This document shows positions 27,650-29,654 of a DNA stretch of 29,654 nt, in pieces. The stretch is taken from the NCBI GenBank assembly GCA_009781955.1, contig WQUT01000018.1:1-29654 (forward strand), written 5' to 3'. The notes under the pieces are model-generated. The model was not told where the DNA came from, made no database searches, and saw only the letters and a program-made list of their open reading frames with translations. This DNA comes from Pseudomonadota bacterium (GTDB lineage: Bacteria > Pseudomonadota > Alphaproteobacteria > Rs-D84). Made by a program: the position numbers and the translations under genes. The stretch's first letter is position 1; each line of letters begins with the position of its first letter.

Positions 27650-27668
27650 TTTGCGATTCGCCGCAAAT
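27649..27668. terminator. Weak hairpin between converging genes
   Basis: ATTTGCG/CGCAAAT 7-bp stem with a six-base loop between the GNAT gene and the minus-strand membrane gene. There is no T-run, so termination is only a possibility. Confidence 0.3.
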
Positions 27669-27676
27669 GCCATAAT

Positions 27677-28192
27677 TTACTTGCTCTTTTCAACCAGCAA
27701 ACCAAGGGCTTTTTCAAAGTTTGATCCGAATAATTTTTTCAGTTTTGGATACATCAGTATCGTTTGGAAATCTTTAATTCCGAAATCGCTTTTTGCGCCG
27801 GCAACAGCTTTCCTTACTTGTGCTGTGAAGAATACACCGATAGAAAACCCGCCTGCGGAAATAACGCCGCCGCTGATCGCAATCCATTTCAAAACAGATT
27901 TTACGGTTTCCGGGTTAAATTCTTCGGACAGATAAATAGCCAGCAATCCAGCCAGGGATACGATGGCAATACTTGCCCCGCTTCTCGCTATCCTTGTCAT
28001 TTTTTTATCGCCAGAAAAAACTACTTCTATTTGATCCAGGGTTTTATTGATTTCGTCTTTTTCCAGTGCATTAAAGTTATCTCCCAATCCCAAAGGTTTC
28101 AAGTTATTGTCGCTGACAATCTCGCGCATTCCTGTGCTAAATTGTTTAAGTTCTTGAAAGTCTTTCAATATCTGATTTTCTGTGTTCTTCAT
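27677..28192 (-). CDS. Unknown two-helix membrane protein
   Basis: 171 aa, not recognised. A charged N-terminal region (about 70 residues, coiled-coil-like) precedes two hydrophobic segments, SGASIAIVSLAGLLAIYLS and SVLKWIAISGGVISAGGFSIGVFF, and a short C-terminal helical part. The ATG at 28192 has AAAAGGA six bases upstream and a consensus-like promoter, so it is a real gene. More AT-rich than its neighbours. Confidence 0.75.
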   Translation of the reverse strand: MKNTENQILKDFQELKQFSTGMREIVSDNNLKPLGLGDNFNALEKDEINKTLDQIEVVFSGDKKMTRIARSGASIAIVSLAGLLAIYLSEEFNPETVKSVLKWIAISGGVISAGGFSIGVFFTAQVRKAVAGAKSDFGIKDFQTILMYPKLKKLFGSNFEKALGLLVEKSK

Positions 28193-28217
28193 TTTTTATC
28201 CTTTTAATTTTATTTAA

Positions 28218-28245
28218 ATCATATATTAAAATTATCATTTGTCAA
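28218..28245 (-). promoter_or_regulatory. Promoter of the 27677-28192 gene
   Basis: TTGACA (28245-28240), 16-base spacer, TATGAT (28223-28218), on the gene's strand. Confidence 0.75.
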
Positions 28246-28300
28246 ATATTTTTTAGAACAAGTCAATAGTTGGTTGAGATTTATGGGGCCATAAAATAAA

Positions 28301-28326
28301 TAGGGGCAAATATTATTTGCCCCCAT
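28301..28326. repeat. Palindrome after accC, GTAGGGGC-like
   Basis: GGGGCAAATA, one T, then TATTTGCCCC: 10-bp perfect arms, just after the accC stop. It shares the inner GGGGCAAATA half-site with the in-ORF elements but lacks the exact GTAG/CTAC ends. It may help end the accC transcript. Confidence 0.7.
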
Positions 28327-28329
28327 ATT

Positions 28330-29654
28330 TTAACCTTTCTTCAAAAATTCTTCCAGCCAGTGGTTGTCGTATTTCAAGGCTTTCACATCTTTGTTCCGCA
28401 ACAGGCGTTGGTGCAGGGGGATCGTGGTCTTGATTCCCTGGATATCAAATTCGTCCAATGCGCGGGTGGCGCGCATAATGCATGTCTCGCGCGTTGGCGC
28501 GTAAATAATCAGCTTTGCAATCAAGGAATCATAGTTCGGCGGGATGGCGTATCCGGTATAAGCGGCCGAATCTATGCGCACGCCCAGGCCCCCGGGGGGG
28601 CTGTACTGTGTAATCGTGCCGGGATTCGGGATGAATGTCACCGGATCTTCGGCATTGATTCTGAATTCTATCGCGTGCCCCTTGGGCGACAAATCCGATT
28701 GGTCGTACCCCAATGGCTCTCCCATCGCGATGCGGATTTGCTCGCGCGCCAGGTCAACGCCATAGACCATTTCGGTCACGGGATGTTCAACCTGGAGCCG
28801 CGTGTTCATTTCCAGGAAATAGAATTTCCCGTCTTCGTACATAAATTCCAGCGTGCCGGCGTTGGTATAGCCCATTTTTTTGACCGCTTTGCGGCAGACC
28901 TCTATCATATCCGCGCGCTGTTTGTCCGTCAGTATCGCCGCCGGGCATTCCTCCATAACTTTCTGATTCTTGCGTTGCAGCGAACAATCGCGCTCGCCAA
29001 ATATCACGACGTTCCCGTGCGTGTCGCCCAGGACCTGGAACTCTATATGCCTTGGGTGCAATAACAGTTTTTCCATATACAGCGTATCGTCGCCGAAAGA
29101 CGACTTCGCCTCTGCCCGCGTCAGCTGAAACGCCTCTGCCATCTCGTCCTTGGACATTATTGGGCGCATTCCCTTGCCGCCGCCGCCGGCGGACGCCTTT
29201 AACATTACCGGATACCCGATTTTATCGCCCCAGGCATACGCGTCGTCCAAATCGCGCACCGCGCCGTCGGAACCGGGAACAACGGGCAATCCAACCCGGA
29301 CCGCCGTCTGTTTCGCCGCGACCTTGTCCCCCATTTTGGCGATCATTTTGGCCGTGGGCCCGATCCAGATTAATTTGTGCTTTTCAACCTTGTCCACAAA
29401 TTCCGCCCGTTCGGCCAAGAATCCGTATCCGGGATGTATCGCATCGGCGTTGGTCAGCAGGGCGGCCGTCAAAATCGCGGATTCGTTCAGATAAGAATCG
29501 CGCGCCGGCGCGGGCCCGATGCAGACCGATTCGTCGGCAACGTGAACGTGGGTTGACATGCGGTCGGCGGTGGAATAGACGGCAACGGTGCGGATTCCCA
29601 TATCGCGACAGGCGCGAATGATGCGCAGCGCGATTTCCCCGCGGTTGGCAATAA
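28330..29654 (-). CDS. accC: Biotin carboxylase subunit of acetyl-CoA carboxylase, 5' end beyond window
   Basis: ATP-dependent carboxylation of biotin on AccB, the first step to malonyl-CoA. The frame continues through the window edge: residues IANRGEIALRIIRACRDMGIRTVAVYSTAD are visible, so only about five or six N-terminal residues are missing. Also present: ATP-grasp glycine loop KASAGGGGKGM, the HPRHIEFQVLGD strand, GERDCSLQRKNQKVMEECPA, and the biotin-carboxylase signature EMNTRLQVEHPVTE. It also has the C-terminal domain FRINAED to HQRLLRN. It supplies the substrate that FabD uses, encoded about 3 kb away. Confidence 0.97.
   Translation of the reverse strand, partial: IANRGEIALRIIRACRDMGIRTVAVYSTADRMSTHVHVADESVCIGPAPARDSYLNESAILTAALLTNADAIHPGYGFLAERAEFVDKVEKHKLIWIGPTAKMIAKMGDKVAAKQTAVRVGLPVVPGSDGAVRDLDDAYAWGDKIGYPVMLKASAGGGGKGMRPIMSKDEMAEAFQLTRAEAKSSFGDDTLYMEKLLLHPRHIEFQVLGDTHGNVVIFGERDCSLQRKNQKVMEECPAAILTDKQRADMIEVCRKAVKKMGYTNAGTLEFMYEDGKFYFLEMNTRLQVEHPVTEMVYGVDLAREQIRIAMGEPLGYDQSDLSPKGHAIEFRINAEDPVTFIPNPGTITQYSPPGGLGVRIDSAAYTGYAIPPNYDSLIAKLIIYAPTRETCIMRATRALDEFDIQGIKTTIPLHQRLLRNKDVKALKYDNHWLEEFLKKG

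Overview
The window looks like a moderately GC-rich chromosomal segment of an alphaproteobacterium, probably host-associated and uncultured. Reasons: an alphaproteobacterial-type SspB adaptor, a long (about 1050-residue) isoleucyl-tRNA synthetase of the kind also known from Rickettsia, an rsmG-parA-parB block, and a secreted protein with eukaryote-like cysteine modules. Most genes are housekeeping. I cannot place it more precisely from sequence alone.

Layout. 1-3826 (minus): ileS then nth. ileS is preceded by an 11-codon, isoleucine-rich leader peptide and a competing terminator/antiterminator, i.e. a leader-peptide attenuator (3942-4060). 4138-6117 (plus): mnmG, loaded with inserted repeats. 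6181-7899 (minus): sspB and recF. 8043-8720 (minus): an unknown membrane protein. 8893-9156: divergent tRNA-Lys(UUU) and tRNA-Val(GAC) genes with recognisable promoters and terminators. 9222-9745: a small AT-rich pair (Cys-rich protein and XRE regulator). 9890-15148 (plus): a TolC-MacA-MacB efflux operon with MacB split into ATPase and permease, and a four-helix-bundle (S23-type) gene inserted between the halves. 15361-16671: a secreted Cys-rich protein. 16893-19356 (minus): rsmG-parA-parB. 19416-21976 (plus): a membrane-anchored TPR protein and gpsA. 22198-24680: metG-queH, with a possible leader peptide upstream. 24790-27649: fabD, two small unknown genes, fabG and a GNAT acetyltransferase. 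27677-28192 (minus): an unknown two-helix membrane protein. 28330 to the end (minus): accC.

The most striking property is a dense population of short inserted elements, many inside essential genes and kept in frame. (1) Palindromic elements bounded by GTAGGGGC and GCCCCTAC occur in ileS, queH (twice), fabG and the secreted protein. Three are exactly 67 bp, and all five in-ORF copies are read in the same Val-Gly-Ala phase. Related copies supply the stop codons of parB, sspB and mnmG. (2) Tandem arrays of 7-bp units (8-bp in one family), usually as inverted arms of a stem, occur at gene ends or inside genes: mnmG, recF, the tolC ends, macB, parA, rsmG, queH and fabD. They write C-terminal tails, a signal-peptide core, stop codons and a promoter -35 box. 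(3) GC-rich hairpins sit inside nth, mnmG and queH.

The four-helix-bundle gene in the mac operon is bracketed by 33-bp inverted heptamer arms. The same arm sequence recurs without a gene at rsmG-parA. This suggests a mobile family with a gene-carrying member and short empty relatives, and it is the best candidate here for an undescribed system. The second is the ileS attenuator. Several promoters have the -10 box 6-10 bases before ATG, suggesting frequent leaderless transcripts.
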